NCBI GenBank assembly: GCA_028583685.1
Contig: JAMXIF010000073.1
Location: 3,434,171 to 3,498,170 of the forward strand
From: Petaurus breviceps papuanus
Lineage: Eukaryota; Chordata; Mammalia; Diprotodontia; Petauridae
Direction of reading: 5' to 3'
DNA length: 64,000 nucleotides
The notes under the pieces were generated by a model, which was given only the letters and a program-made list of their open reading frames with translations, was not told the DNA's origin and searched no databases. Positions 32,315 to 42,515 of this stretch are shown here, piece after piece. The position numbers were made by a program, and so were the translations under genes. Within the stretch, counting starts at the first letter, position 1. Each line of letters starts with the position of its first letter.

Positions 32315-32848
32315 TGTAGCAGCAAGCACCCCAGTGTCCCCAGGGTGCCTGCTCACACAGGTTCTTGGATCTGCTTTGTTAAAGGAAAGCAACTCAAAAT
32401 GGGTTAACAAGCTTACTTTAATCAGTCAGACATATATCGTTTACCTTGTTCAGGAGAAAAGGTCAGCACCCTGAACCTCAAAGTATACAGGCATAATTAT
32501 CAAGACAGAAACATCAAGTAGACAGATTTCCAAACTGTCCAACCATTACATCCATACCCAGTCAACATCTGGGTTTCCACATTCTGGGTTTTTCAAAGCC
32601 GGGGGACTCTCAACAACGGCTTCCCAGAATTCAGATCAAATCACAGAACACTTCTCAAAGTGAGTCCCAAAACAAAGCTACACATCAGGGCTTATATAGC
32701 CTTCTCCTGGCTCAGAGAATGTAACAACCTTATTGACCCACTGGCCAATCAAAAAGTATCTACTGAAAAACAAGCCTCCCACCCCAGGCTCCAGGTGCAC
32801 GTTAGCCTAGGGGCAGGGAAGATCTTTAAAATTTACATTCGGATTACA
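32315..32848 (-). mobile_element. Solo LTR of an endogenous retrovirus, minus orientation
   Basis: 534 bp with TG...CA ends (on the minus strand tgtaat to gctaca). It is the inverted partner of the LTR at 34204-34737, which has exactly the same length. The TATA box is at about 32692-32698 and the polyadenylation signal attaaa is the reversed tttaat near 32417. The flanking pentamers differ: gttgc on the left (32310-32314) and ccagg on the right (32849-32853). The right one is the reverse complement of the flank right of the other LTR. No retroviral interior is present. Confidence 0.88.
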
Positions 32849-33229
32849 CCAGGGAATCTTGGGGATAGGAGTAGGGTATGCTGGCAGGTGAAGGGGAATT
32901 TTCTTAATTGTAGTAGCATAGCTGCTGTTATGGGTGCCTGGGTAGTAGTTAGGTTATAATTTTCTTAATGGGCATAAGTAGGATCAAAAAGTGGAAAGGT
33001 TGGGAGCTTGCATAATGAAGGAAGGAGGGGAATTAGAAGAGCAGGAAAATAAAAGTGTGGTTGTGTTGGAGATGAGACTTATAACTGGCTATCACAAAGA
33101 GGGTGGGATATTACCAATCTTCACACCCTCTGATTGGTGGATCACATATCTTTCTGATTAAGCCTCAATTCCCATTGTGGAATCCACAGGTATAGGCACC
33201 TCCCAGTGAGGATGCTCTTTCTGCCAATT

Positions 33230-33410
33230 TCTATGGTCAAGTGTTCCATGACTTATGGTTTTGGAGAGTAGCCTGGGATCCCTGAGAGACTATGGGACTT
33301 CCCTGGAATCACCCAACCAGTGATACACATCAGAGTCAGGGACTGAGCCCAAGTCTCTGTGCTTCTAAAGTCAGCTCTCTGTGTATCACCTGATGCTTTC
33401 TCCCACTAAT
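33230..33410 (-). mobile_element. MIR-family SINE in the inverted segment
   Basis: 'ggaatcacccaaccagtgat' near 33306, 'gggactgagcccaagtctct' near 33340 and 'ctctctgtgtatcacctgat' near 33374 give the reversed core and head of a MIR. Before the inversion it would have been in sense. Confidence 0.6.
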
Positions 33411-33573
33411 AGAAATACTGAGTGTAAATAGTTTGGCAAGGACTGGGGCTCTCCATTTCAGACATTTTAATTCTGAAGCCTCTTTCAGTTTTTAATGGCC
33501 AGATGTTTTATATTGTATGGAGTTATTGACTTACACATGCAGAGATTCCCAGAATTTACAAAGACTGTTCTCA

Positions 33574-33767
33574 GACTAGTTCAGTGAAGTAACTTGTTTA
33601 ACTATCAATGGAGAGCAATCAATTCTATAATGCTTGTAAAAACCACATTGTGGGCAAACTCCTCAAATCTCCATTCATTACATTCCCTAACAACTCAGTC
33701 TAACATTGTCTTGTCTAGCCCATACAGCCCACAGGTGGAATTTGTATTATGGCAGTTAAAAGGTATG
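33574..33767 (+). repeat. Unclassified 194-bp repeat, copy 1
   Basis: From 'gactagttcagtgaagtaac' to 'gcagttaaaaggtatg'. It recurs at 35257-35450 with the same length and about 85-90% identity by eye, in the same orientation today. Because this copy lies in the inverted segment, the two would have been in opposite orientation before. I do not recognise the family. Confidence 0.75.
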
Positions 33768-34087
33768 ATCAATTATTTCATAATAAATTCCTCAGTGATT
33801 AACTGTGTTGAAAGCTTGACTGTATTGCAAGCAAACCTTTGCCATTTAAACTTGGTCTGGTCTCAATGTTGTTGTCCTTCAGTCTGACCACACATATAAC
33901 TTCTGTGAGATTATGAGGATGAGGAAATTAAGTGGGATGGGGGTCTTCTCAATTGCTGAAAAATTTCTTGAAATTTAAGTGTTGATAACATTCCACTCTT
34001 GTCTATTGGTTTGAGATGTATGATGTCCCCTCTAGACTTATCTAAGTGACGATCATTTCATATTAAACCTCAGGGATAAGAAAAGTC

Positions 34088-34203
34088 AGTTGTCATAGTA
34101 GAATAGTGGAATCAAGAACACCCAGGTTCAAGTCTTGCCATTGACTCATTCTGACTATGTGACCGTGGACAAGTCACTTAAGCTGTCACTGTCTATAGGC
34201 AAC
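34088..34203 (+). mobile_element. 5' half of a split MIR/THER-type SINE
   Basis: 'cagttgtcatagtagaatag' head, 'caggttcaagtcttgccatt' B-box region, 'tatgtgaccgtggacaagtc', then 'gtcactgtctataggcaac', where it stops at the LTR. The consensus continues tctctaagactataagttg, and that continuation is found at 32314 reading on the minus strand. Related unsplit copies at 56695 and 59690 show the normal order. Confidence 0.82.
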
Positions 34204-34737
34204 TGTAATGGGAATGCAAATTTGGAAGATCTTCCCTGCCCCTAGGCTAAAGTGCACCTGAAGCCTGGGGAGGGAGGCTTGTTTTTCAGTAGATACTTTT
34301 TGATTGGCCAGTGGGTCAATAAGGTTGTTACATTCTCTGAGCCAGGAGAAGGCTATATAAGCCCTGATGTGTAGCTTTGTTTTGGGACTTGCTTTGAGAA
34401 ATGTTCTGTGATTTGATCTGAATTCTGGGAAGCCGTTGTTGAGAGTCCCCCGGCTTTGAAAAACCCAGAATGTGGAAACCCAGATGTTGACTGGGTATGG
34501 ATGTAATGGTTGGACAGTTTGGAAATCTGTCTACTTGATGTTTCTGTCTTGATAATTATGCCTGTATACTTTGAGGTTCAGGGTGCTGACCTTTTCTCCT
34601 GAACAAGGTAAACGATATATGTCTGACTGATTAAAGTAAGCTTGTTAACCCATTTTGAGTTGCTTTCCTTTATCAAAACAGATCCAAGAACCTGTGTTAG
34701 CAGACACCCTGGGGAAGCCGGGGTGCTTGCTGTTACA
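34204..34737 (+). mobile_element. Solo LTR of an endogenous retrovirus, plus orientation
   Basis: 534 bp, from tgtaatgggaatgc to tgcttgctgttaca. It has a TATA box (tatataa, 34354-34360) and a polyadenylation signal (attaaa, 34630-34635), so it is a typical compact LTR. An inverted CCAAT box ('tgattggccagtggg') lies near 34301. The flanks gcaac (34199-34203) and cctgg (34738-34742) do not match each other. Pentamer duplications fit several ERV classes, and I cannot name the family. Nothing retroviral adjoins it. Confidence 0.88.
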
Positions 34738-34915
34738 CCTGGCAACTTCAGCAGGTGCCCTGTGGAGAGTGGGTTCTGGGGTAATGATCAGTGAATAAGA
34801 GTCCCACCTCCCTTTTTTCATTTTAGGTGGGATAGAGAGTTGTATAGGATGAGAAGGTACATATGTGTTGTTACGGTCATAGTAGATGTCACTATATTTT
34901 CTTTCATCCCCAAAC
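34738..34915. other. Unassigned flank right of the LTR
   Basis: Short unassigned stretch. It begins with cctgg, the original target duplication of the right-hand LTR. Confidence 0.4.
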
Positions 34916-34919
34916 CCAC

Positions 34920-35565
34920 CCCTCTTCTTAAATTTAATATTTTATTTTCCTCAATTACATGTAAAAACAATTTCTAACATTTGTTTTTTTTTAATTTTTG
35001 ATCTCCAAATTCTCTCCCTCCCTTCCCCCCTCCTCCCTTTCCCCATTGAGAAGGCAAGATAGGTTATAGATGTATAGGATGCAAACCTATTTCCCTATTA
35101 GTCATGTTATGAAAGAAAACATAGACCAAGAACCCCAAGAAAAATAAAGAAAAAGTATGCTTCAATCTGCATTCAGACTCCAATAGTTCTTTCTCTGGAG
35201 ACAGATGGCATTTTTATTTTGAGCTTTTTGGAATTTTCCTGGATCATTGTATTGCCGACTAGTTCAGCGAAGTAACTCATTTGACCATCAATGGAGAAAC
35301 ATCAATTCTATAATGCTTGTAAAAATCACACTGTTGGCAAACTCCTCAAATCTCCAGTCATTTCATTTCCTAACAACTCAGTCTAATGTTGTCTTGTCTG
35401 GCCCATACAGCCCATAGGTGGAATTTGTATTATGACAGTTTAAAGGTATGTATCAGTCAATTCATAGCTAATAATCATGAAATACTGCCGTTACTGTATG
35501 CAATTTTTTCCTGGTTCTGCTCATTTTACTTTGTTTCAGTTCTTGTAGTACCCACACCTCTTCTA
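34920..35565 (-). mobile_element. L1 LINE 3' region, antisense, interrupted
   Basis: 'acatagaccaagaaccccaa' near 35120, 'ttcaatctgcattcagactc' with caatagttctttctctgg near 35161, and 'cctggatcattgtattgc' near 35238 are reversed L1 3' landmarks. They resume after the 194-bp repeat with 'atcatgaaatactgccgtta' and 'ttcctggttctgctcatttt' to about 35550. Confidence 0.8.
35257..35450 (+). repeat. Unclassified 194-bp repeat, copy 2
   Basis: 'gactagttcagcgaagtaac' to 'cagtttaaaggtatg'. L1 antisense sequence lies on both sides, so this piece interrupts, or is a variant insert within, that L1. No clear target duplication or tail is visible. Confidence 0.7.
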
Positions 35566-35579
35566 AACTTCCTCTTTCG

Positions 35580-35970
35580 GTGGCGTGCAACCACTATCAT
35601 TCAGATCACCTAGGTTCACCATCAGACTCAGTGTTCCCATCAACTCCTCACTCTTGCCCCACATATCAAATCAGTTGCCAAGTCTTATACTTTTTACCTC
35701 TTAAATCTCTCATCATCTCTCTTTACTCACACAGCAACCACACTAGTTCAGGCCCTCATCCTTTTTCATCTGGACTGTTGAAATACCTTCTTAATTGGTC
35801 TTTTCCTCAAGTTTTCCCCCTCCAATTCATCTTCCACACTGCTGCCAAAGTGATTTTGCTAACCTGCATGTCTCACTACATCACTTCCCTGTCCTATAAA
35901 CTCCAATGACTCCCTATTGACTCTGGTATCAAATATTATTTCTTCTTTGTCTCATCTTTTAAAAATGTCT
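35580..35970 (+). mobile_element. L2 LINE ORF2 3' part
   Basis: 'cagttgccaagtcttatact' near 35670, then the 'actgttgaaataccttctta' with attggtctt block near 35775, then 'cttccacactgctgccaaag' near 35831 and 'ctccaatgactccctattga' near 35902. This is the order of the L2 ORF2 end in sense. The frame is broken. Confidence 0.8.
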
Positions 35971-35976
35971 ACGTTT

Positions 35977-36130
35977 GGGGCGGCCAGGTAACACAGTGAG
36001 TAAGATCACCGGCTCCAGTGTCGGGATGACCTGGGGATCAAATCTGGGCTCAGATACTTAGCACCACACCCAGAAATAACTGGCTGTGTAACCTTGAGCA
36101 AGTTACTTAACCCCGATTGCTTAAAAAAAA
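35977..36130 (+). mobile_element. SINE monomer of the 'ccaggtaacacag' class
   Basis: 'ggggcggccaggtaacacag', 'ctccagtgtcgggatgacct', 'caccacacccagaaataact' and 'taaccccgattgcttaaaaa'. The words gtctacgtt and gtctacctt on either side are the likely target duplication. It is inserted at the end of the L2. Confidence 0.9.
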
Positions 36131-37035
36131 GTCTACCTTCACAAAAGTTTTTATAATGTCCATAATTATTATTACAGCAGTAATATATAACATTTACAAA
36201 TACTTAAATATACACATATTGGGGGTACATGCTAAAAAATTATCTATTAATAGGTGTACATGAATAAAAAAATTTTTGAAGACCACTAATATATGCAAAT
36301 GAAATTACACCTCTGTATCTCCCCCTTTCCCCCAAATCTACTAGTAAATATCCATAATGAAACAGGCAAAGTGTGGATCAGATCTGATTTTAAAAAAGAA
36401 AAAGAAAAATCACTTGTCTTCCACAATATTTGGAGGATGGCTTTTCAAATCTCTCTATCAGCTTTCTTTTCAACAAACTGAATATGTTTGGGTTGACTTG
36501 ATAAACTTACTACCTTGCATAAAGAGCAAATGAATGGTTTCAGGTAAAATTATCACACTATTGATCATTGCTATGCTCTTATCTCATCAAGAAAATGATT
36601 AAGGATAACCTGAAGTACACAGAAGCATAGGAATTAGAGCTGGGAGAGACCTCAGATACCAAGCCGAAACCCCTCATTTTATAGATGCTATTTGCAGCAT
36701 TCATTGATCAGCCTGTGATTTCACAGAGGGAAGTTGTCTATGAAGACCAAACCACAAAACCTTATGATAGATCCTAGGTTAGTAATGCTTTCTTGGAGTC
36801 TTTAAAGTGCTGAAATCAAAGGGGGCTGGAATAAGCTCAAGACAGACACAGCCCCATCTCTAAATGGTGTCCAACCTACTTATGTCCGTATCTTCCAGCT
36901 TTGTTATTCTATCTGAATTCCTATGTCCTATTAGGTGACATGGATGTATACCCTCATGCTATAGCAAACAGGAAGTCAAGCAGCCTCCTCCATACAGAAG
37001 ACATATTTTTATTGTCTGTGACTAGGAGCATTCTT
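36131..37035. other. Mostly unassigned
   Basis: A faint MIR-like trace ('gagctgggagagacctcaga') lies at 36630-36690. No gene is supported. Confidence 0.4.
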
Positions 37036-37039
37036 TTTT

Positions 37040-37193
37040 CGTTTTTTTTTTTTTGAAGGCAATTGGGGTTGAGTGACTTGCCCAAAGTCACATGGCTAAT
37101 TTTTTTGTGTAAAGTGTCTGACGCTGAATTTGAACTCAGGACCTCCTGACTCCAGGGCTGGTGCTCTATTCATTGCACCACCTAGCCACCCCA
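37040..37193 (-). mobile_element. Short tRNA-headed SINE, antisense
   Basis: Reversed A tail, 'gcaattggggttgagtgact', 'cccaaagtcacatggctaat', 'ggacctcctgactccagggc' and 'ttgcaccacctagccacccc'. The flanks actaggagcattctt and actaggagcattttt (about 37020 and 37194) form its target duplication. Confidence 0.9.
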
Positions 37194-37194
37194 A

Positions 37195-37887
37195 CTAGGA
37201 GCATTTTTAAGGAACATCTGAGCCTACTAGTTGTTTTTTTGCCAGAAGAAATAGCTCAGCATCAATCACACCCAGATGAAAATCATTATTTGCTAGGCAT
37301 TCTGCAACTGTGGGATGCTGCTGGATACTCCATGCTAAGGTTGACTCAGTCTAGGCAAGGATATATGTGCCTTTCAAACTCTCATAAGAGAATTATGGCA
37401 TTACTTCCCTTGTGCCTGTTATACAGAGCACACGTCTCTTACTTTCAAGAGTAACACAGGGAAGACACTTGGAGAATTCCATTGTGAGCTGCCTGTGATC
37501 CAGTCCTTGCCAGAGGCTCAGTGAAGATAGGCTAATGGATATGTTATCCATACCCATTCTCAGTTTTTTTCCAAGCTCTTTCCCCTTATGACATTAGATC
37601 ATCAGAAAATACATGCACCAAGTCATCCTACATCTCCCTTTTCCTCCCTTCAGCCAGTATCAATAGACTATCTGAGTTTCAATTAAATGGCATGCCCTTT
37701 ACTGCTATAGAAGGTCCACAAAGAAATATGTTATAAGCATGCATATACACATACATACACGTGTGTATATCTGCATAGATATTTACGTACATATACATGT
37801 GTACATTCCTACTCTTCTGTGTGCCACAGATTATCCTTAATTATTTTCTGGATGAGATAAGATCATATGTACCTGTATGCGTATGTG

Positions 37888-37920
<33 letters not shown>

Positions 37921-38135
37921 ATTTGTATTTTCTGAGGTTATGTGTCTTTTGCAAAATCATAGACAGTGTCCACTGTTATCCAGTGTCCTTTATACATGGC
38001 TACACAAGATAAACTCCTTCTTGTGTTTAATTCCTAGAAAAAGATTGTGTCCATGGTTCAGTGGGAGTGCTTAAAAAAATCCTGGTTGAATAAAGGAAAT
38101 TATGGCTCCTTTTTGCTTCAAGATCAAAGAAACTA
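37195..38135. other. Unassigned, with dinucleotide tracts
   Basis: AC/TG/TA-rich simple sequence lies at about 37735-37800 and 37880-37925. No gene. Plus-strand frames through the TG/TA tract are artefacts. Confidence 0.45.
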
Positions 38136-38139
38136 GGTA

Positions 38140-38530
38140 CCATTCATCCATTCATTGACTCAATCAATAACCATTTATTAAATATTTACTATGTGCTTGG
38201 CATTGGGAATATTAAAACAAAAATAAAACATTCCCTGCCATTAAGGGGTTTACATTCTACTGGGAGACATAAATGTAAAGTATGTACACTTATGTAAAGT
38301 AAATAGGAGGGCAGCTAGGTGGCACAGTGAGTAGAACACCAGTCTTGAAGTCAGCAAGACCTGAGTTCAAATCCTGCCTCAGACACTTAACTCACACTCA
38401 ACTAGCTGTGTGACCTTAGGCAAGTCACTTAACCCCAATAGCCTTGCCTTCCCCCCTCCAAAAACAAAAACAGACAATTAAAAAAAGTAAATAGAAATTA
38501 AATAAAGTAAATATTACACATATGTTAAGT
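38140..38530 (-). mobile_element. L2 LINE tail, antisense, carrying a SINE
   Basis: 'ccatttattaaatatttact' with atgtgcttggcattggg, then 'cattaaggggtttacattct'. This is the reversed L2 3' end. The SINE at 38310-38480 interrupts a simple aagtaaatag context that is present on both sides. Confidence 0.75.
38310..38480 (+). mobile_element. Short tRNA-headed SINE
   Basis: 'gagggcagctaggtggcaca' head, 'cctgagttcaaatcctgcct' B box, 'agctgtgtgaccttaggcaa' and 'gccttgccttcccccctcca'. The flanking aagtaaatag words (38298-38307 and after 38482) are the target duplication. Confidence 0.9.
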
Positions 38531-38689
38531 AAATAGGAAATGAGAAGTGGCTTGGTATAATGGCCCTTGTAATCAGGAAAAGCTGAGTATACACCCCATG
38601 AGAATTATACTGGCTTCTTGCTTTCACTGGTTAGCATCTCTAGCTTCCCTCAAGGTCCAGCTTAAGTGTTATCTCCTGCCCCTCCCCAC

Positions 38690-39060
38690 TCCCAGTTGTT
38701 TCGAGAATCAAATGTGTTAATATATGTGAAAAGCTTTATAAACCCTAACATACTACATAAATGTTAGCTTTTTTAGTAAATAAATAATTTAATTTAGTCA
38801 GTTAGGTGGCACAGTGGAGAAAATGCTGGCTGGATTAGGAATAAAGATTAGGAGTTCAAATCTTTCTTGTAACATGTAATAGCTATGTGACTCTAGGGAA
38901 GTAACTTAACCTCTTTTGACTTCAATTTGCCCATCTGTAAAATGGGGATGACAATAGAACCTTCTTCACAGGATTTGTTGTGAAACTCAAATGACATAAT
39001 ACGTGCAATGATTCGCAGACCTTAAAGTAATATATAAATGTCAATGATGATAATGATGTT
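38690..39060 (+). mobile_element. MIR-type SINE(s)
   Basis: A tail fragment (38690-38775, 'gagaatcaaatgtgttaata') is followed by a fuller copy at 38785-39060: 'gttaggtggcacagtggaga', 'ctatgtgactctagggaagt', 'catctgtaaaatggggatga' and 'ataatgatgtt' end. A run of 12 C (39061-39072) follows. Confidence 0.75.
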
Positions 39061-39072
39061 CCCCCCCCCCCC

Positions 39073-40045
39073 AAAGAGTTAAGTTCCTAGACAGCTTGGA
39101 CTCTTTCATTGTCCATACATTCCTAGCACCTAGCATAGAGCCTGGGACATAATAGGTGTTTAACAAATGCATATTAATTGATTTATTTTACCCCAGGTTT
39201 TAAATATTTTGCTTCAACTCTGAGCCCCCAGCACCTTCTAACAAGACAACCAATTCTGAGTATAGATGAAAAATAACCTCCCAATTCCCTTGAACTTAGT
39301 TCTATTCATGCATTCCTGCATCGCCCCATTGTTGTTTTCAAAGAGCACCACATTGCTGGCTCACGTTCTTCTTGCGGCTCGATACGGCCTCTCTATCTCT
39401 TCCTGCCACACTGATGCATAGCTTGTCATTTTGCAGCTTATATTTGTTTTTCCACACCCCACGTGTCCTAGCCTGCACTCGGCCTTTTCTGACTCCTAGT
39501 CATATCCTTCCCAGGACCCTGTTATCTCAGCTGCCAACTTTGTAAGCATTCCCATTCCACACCATATCCAGGATGCTGCTGAAAATATTTAAAGAACACA
39601 GAATGTAGGAGTGACTCTGGTAGAATGCTACTTAATGATTCCAGAGTCATTAGCAGACAGAGAGCTCTGAATTTGGAGAGAGAGCATTGTGTTTCAAATT
39701 CTGTCTCCAATGTTTTTGAACTATGCAACTTTGGACAATTCTCTGAACATCTCTGAGCTTCAATGTCCTCATTTGAAAGAAAAGGGCTTTAAGAATACCT
39801 TCATTACCTACATCACAGAATTGCAAGGAAGAATGTGTTTGGTAAACCTTAATTATTTTCTCAGTGTCTTCATATACACTCCTCAATGTTATGAGTACTC
39901 CCTCCAAAAGTACAGATTGAAACCCATTCATGCCTTCTTGTTCTGAGAGATTCTTCCCATATATCCACCTCAAGAAGTCCACCCATCATAATGAGGATTT
40001 TCTTTACAAAATATTAAAATTACAAGGCTCACTTGTAATTTTTAG
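39073..40045. other. Mostly unassigned
   Basis: 'gcacctagcatagagcctgg' with acataataggtgtttaac at 39126-39170 is a L2 or MIR-type tail in sense. The block at 39345-39500 is GC-richer but has no recognisable element. A MIR-like core trace is at 39640-39850. Confidence 0.4.
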
Positions 40046-40048
40046 TGC

Positions 40049-40198
40049 CAGAGGTGGGCAACCTGTGTCCTCGAGGCCACAAAGGCCCTAAACCCCTCAA
40101 GGAGATTTGTTCTGTGAAGTTTGGATTCAGTCAAAGGGTCGCACTTGAGGACCTAGAGGGTCACATATGGCCCCAAGGCTACAGGTTCCCCAGCCCTG
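40049..40198. mobile_element. Palindromic hAT-like MITE, copy E
   Basis: 'cagaggtgggcaacctgtgt' start, 'gaagtttggattcagtcaaa' right arm near 40118, and 'aggctacaggttccccagcc' with ctg end. The left arm is shortened: ggccac leads almost directly into the hairpin centre. Confidence 0.8.
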
Positions 40199-40344
40199 AA
40201 TCCCTTTCCCATCCATTGCCTTTCAATCCTTTCTGGGATTCTCCCACCATTTGCCATCTTTGCTTCTACTCACATGCTTCTGAATGAAGCTGGAGAAAAA
40301 TCCTAAAACCAGTCTAGCCCCATACTCTCTCCTAACATTCAGAC

Positions 40345-40800
40345 TTTGTACCAGTTCACGTAAATCATTCTTTCCTTTTCCAGATCTATCATGTTTGTCA
40401 TTTATTTTTATCTTTTTATTTTAGACAAATACTAAAACTTAAATACATAATAAAAAGAAACATATTATAAACTTAAATATAAAATAGGAAAAGGAAAAAA
40501 AAGCATGTCATGTGCACAGCAGAAAGTAGTAGAAGATTCAGAACACATAGAAATACGTTTCCGTTTCAATAAAGCCTATATATTAAATACTGCATGTTGG
40601 GTTAAAAGCTGTCCATCTTTTCTTTGCTTCCTTGTAGGTTTTCTTTTGTTCTCTGCTGTACACTTCTTCCTTTGTTCTTTTATCCCCCTTCCTCCCCTCT
40701 CCCCCAATGTTTGCCATTTCTTAACAGGACAGTAATTATCTTTCATCATCCTACATTCTTCATTCTCTCTCACCCTTTATATCCAATTACACCTATACAC
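40345..40800. other. L1-like fragment and unassigned sequence
   Basis: 'ctttccttttccagatctat' with catgtttgtcatt (40369-40400) resembles the antisense L1 at 43275. The following A-rich and pyrimidine-rich stretches are not placed. Confidence 0.35.
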
Positions 40801-41420
40801 CTCCTTCTTTCTTCTAATATTAGCACTACCCTGGTGCAGACCTTCATCACCTCATTCCAGGAATATTCCAAATGGCCCCTTGGTTGGTCTCATTGCTTCA
40901 AGTTTCTCCTTATTCCAATCCATCTTCCACTAAGCCTGTTAAATTAATCTTCCTAAAACACAAATCCAACCATTGCACCCCAGGACTGTGGCTGAAATTT
41001 TCCCTAAAAGAAGTCTTTCCCGAACCCCTTTAAGGCTAGTATCTTCCCTCTGTTGATTATCTCCAATATATCCTGCATCTCTCTAGTTTGTGCATAATTG
41101 TTTTCATGTTCTCTCAATCATTAAACTGTTAACTCCTCACAACCTGGCCCCACCTTGTCTCTCCAGTTTTGTTATAGATTACTTGCTATCTGGCATTCTG
41201 TAATCAAATCAAACTGGTCTTCCCTCCATTCCTCAAACAACACCCAATCTCCCATCTCTGTGCCTTTGCACTGACCATACCTCATGCCTGAAAATGCACT
41301 CCCTCCTCATCTATACCTTATAGAATCCTTTTCTTCCTTCAAGATGAAGTACCACCTTCCACATAGTCTTTTCTGATTCCTTCCATTTCCTTCCTTCCCT
41401 AGTTCCTTTCCTTGTTGTTA
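40800..41420 (+). mobile_element. L2 LINE 3' part, order disturbed
   Basis: 'gcactaccctggtgcagacc' and 'ccatcttccactaagcctgt' are L2 ORF2. Next comes a 3' UTR-like part, 'cttccctctgttgattatct' with ccaatatatcctgc near 41042. Then ORF2 words that should come earlier appear: 'acaacctggccccaccttgt' near 41137, and 'ctctgtgcctttgcactgac' near 41256. Two overlapping copies or a rearranged one are needed to explain the order. Confidence 0.7.
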
Positions 41421-41734
41421 ATCTTTTTGGTTTTGGCCCAGTCCCAATGAAACCCGTTCTTGCCCAAGTAGGACCCAGACTTTGGTCTCTGGGTTGGTAC
41501 ACATCTGAGTCTACAAGTCTACTCTCATTTGATCTCTGTAGGAACTCTGCCCTCTTGGCTAAGAGATGGTTAATTCCAGGTCTTTTCTCCTCTGCCTTTT
41601 ACCTAATAGAAGAGAAGGAATATTTCACTCTCTGAAGAAATAACATTAGGAAAAAAAAAAACTGGGGACAATGTTCAGATCCAAAGATGGTCTTCTCCAT
41701 CACTAGATACTACTGAAAGGAATATGTACCTTGT

Positions 41735-41990
41735 TTCATTGTTGTTTGTCCTTCATTCTTGAAGAGGACTATGACATCAAGAAGATGAAGCCATGACTTG
41801 CATGAATTGGATTTAAGTGAGGGAGGGCTGTGCAAAGTCACCAGATTCACTCTCTCCTCCAGAGCCTTCTGGGTCCAATGGCAACATACAGATCAGGACA
41901 ACTGGAAATGACGCTGGATTTCGTGGGAGACCTTGGCCTTTTAAAATTAAGGTCTTTCCCAGGTCTCAGTTTGACTAAGGCAAAGGCCAT
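41735..41990 (+). mobile_element. Marsupial interspersed repeat, 'tccttcattcttgaagagg' family
   Basis: 'gtttgtccttcattcttgaa' with gaggactatgacatc, 'gaattggatttaagtgaggg' with agggctgtgcaaagtcacc, and 'gggagaccttggccttttaa'. I recall this as a marsupial RTE-related SINE-like repeat, but the name is not certain. Related heads occur at 55487 and 61105. Confidence 0.55.
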
Positions 41991-42311
41991 TCACTGATTA
42001 AGGCTAGGTGAGAAATTAGGAAAGGAATGATTTCTTTTACCTAGTCAAAGAAAAAAATTTATCTGGGAGGTGAAGATCCTTGGGTTTCCAGTCAAAATAG
42101 AAATAATTGCTATTTACTTGCTACCTTGCAGTTAACTGCTCAATATTTATTTCTATTCAATATCTTTATTTTATCTGTATGCTCTTATACATGAGCAGGT
42201 ATTCTCCCCCAATAGAGTTTAAATTCCTTAAGAGTAGAGACTTTCCATTTTTTGTCTTTTTGTTTTCTTTCCCTACATAATACCTAGAACATGGTAGATA
42301 TTTAACACATG

Positions 42312-42403
42312 CTAGGGGCGGCTAGGTGGCGCAGTGAGTAAAGTGCCGGCCCTGGAGTCAGGAGAACCTGGGTTTGGATCTGGCCTCAGACACTTCACAC
42401 ACA

Positions 42404-42458
<55 letters not shown>

Positions 42459-42515
42459 GCCCTGTAACCTTGGGCAAGTTACTTAACTCCAATTGCCCTC
42501 CAAAAGGTAAAAAAA
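42312..42515 (+). mobile_element. Short tRNA-headed SINE with internal (CA)n
   Basis: 'aggggcggctaggtggcgca' head, 'ggccctggagtcaggagaac' and 'tggcctcagacacttcacac', then a CA tract (42396-42453). The core 'ccctgtaaccttgggcaagt' and 'aactccaattgccctccaaa' follow. In other copies the same place reads cacttgacacacttac, so the tract grew from this seed. Confidence 0.9.
42396..42453. repeat. (CA)n microsatellite inside a SINE
   Basis: About 28 CA units with one CATA interruption, wholly inside the SINE body and not in its tail. Confidence 0.95.

Larger units (their letters stand above)
32849..34203. other. Segment inverted between two LTRs
   Basis: The 1355-bp piece between the LTRs. Its left edge (ccagg) pairs with the flank right of the right LTR (cctgg). 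Its right edge (gcaac) pairs with the flank left of the left LTR (gttgc). Reversing it restores an ordinary duplication around each LTR and rejoins the split SINE. It contains an antisense MIR (about 33230-33410) and a 194-bp sequence repeated at 35257. No gene is visible. Confidence 0.8.

Noticed and set aside
32315-34737. A provirus bounded by two LTRs
   Set aside because: The LTRs are in opposite orientation, their outer flanks differ, and the 1.35 kb between them holds a MIR and half of a SINE and no retroviral sequence.
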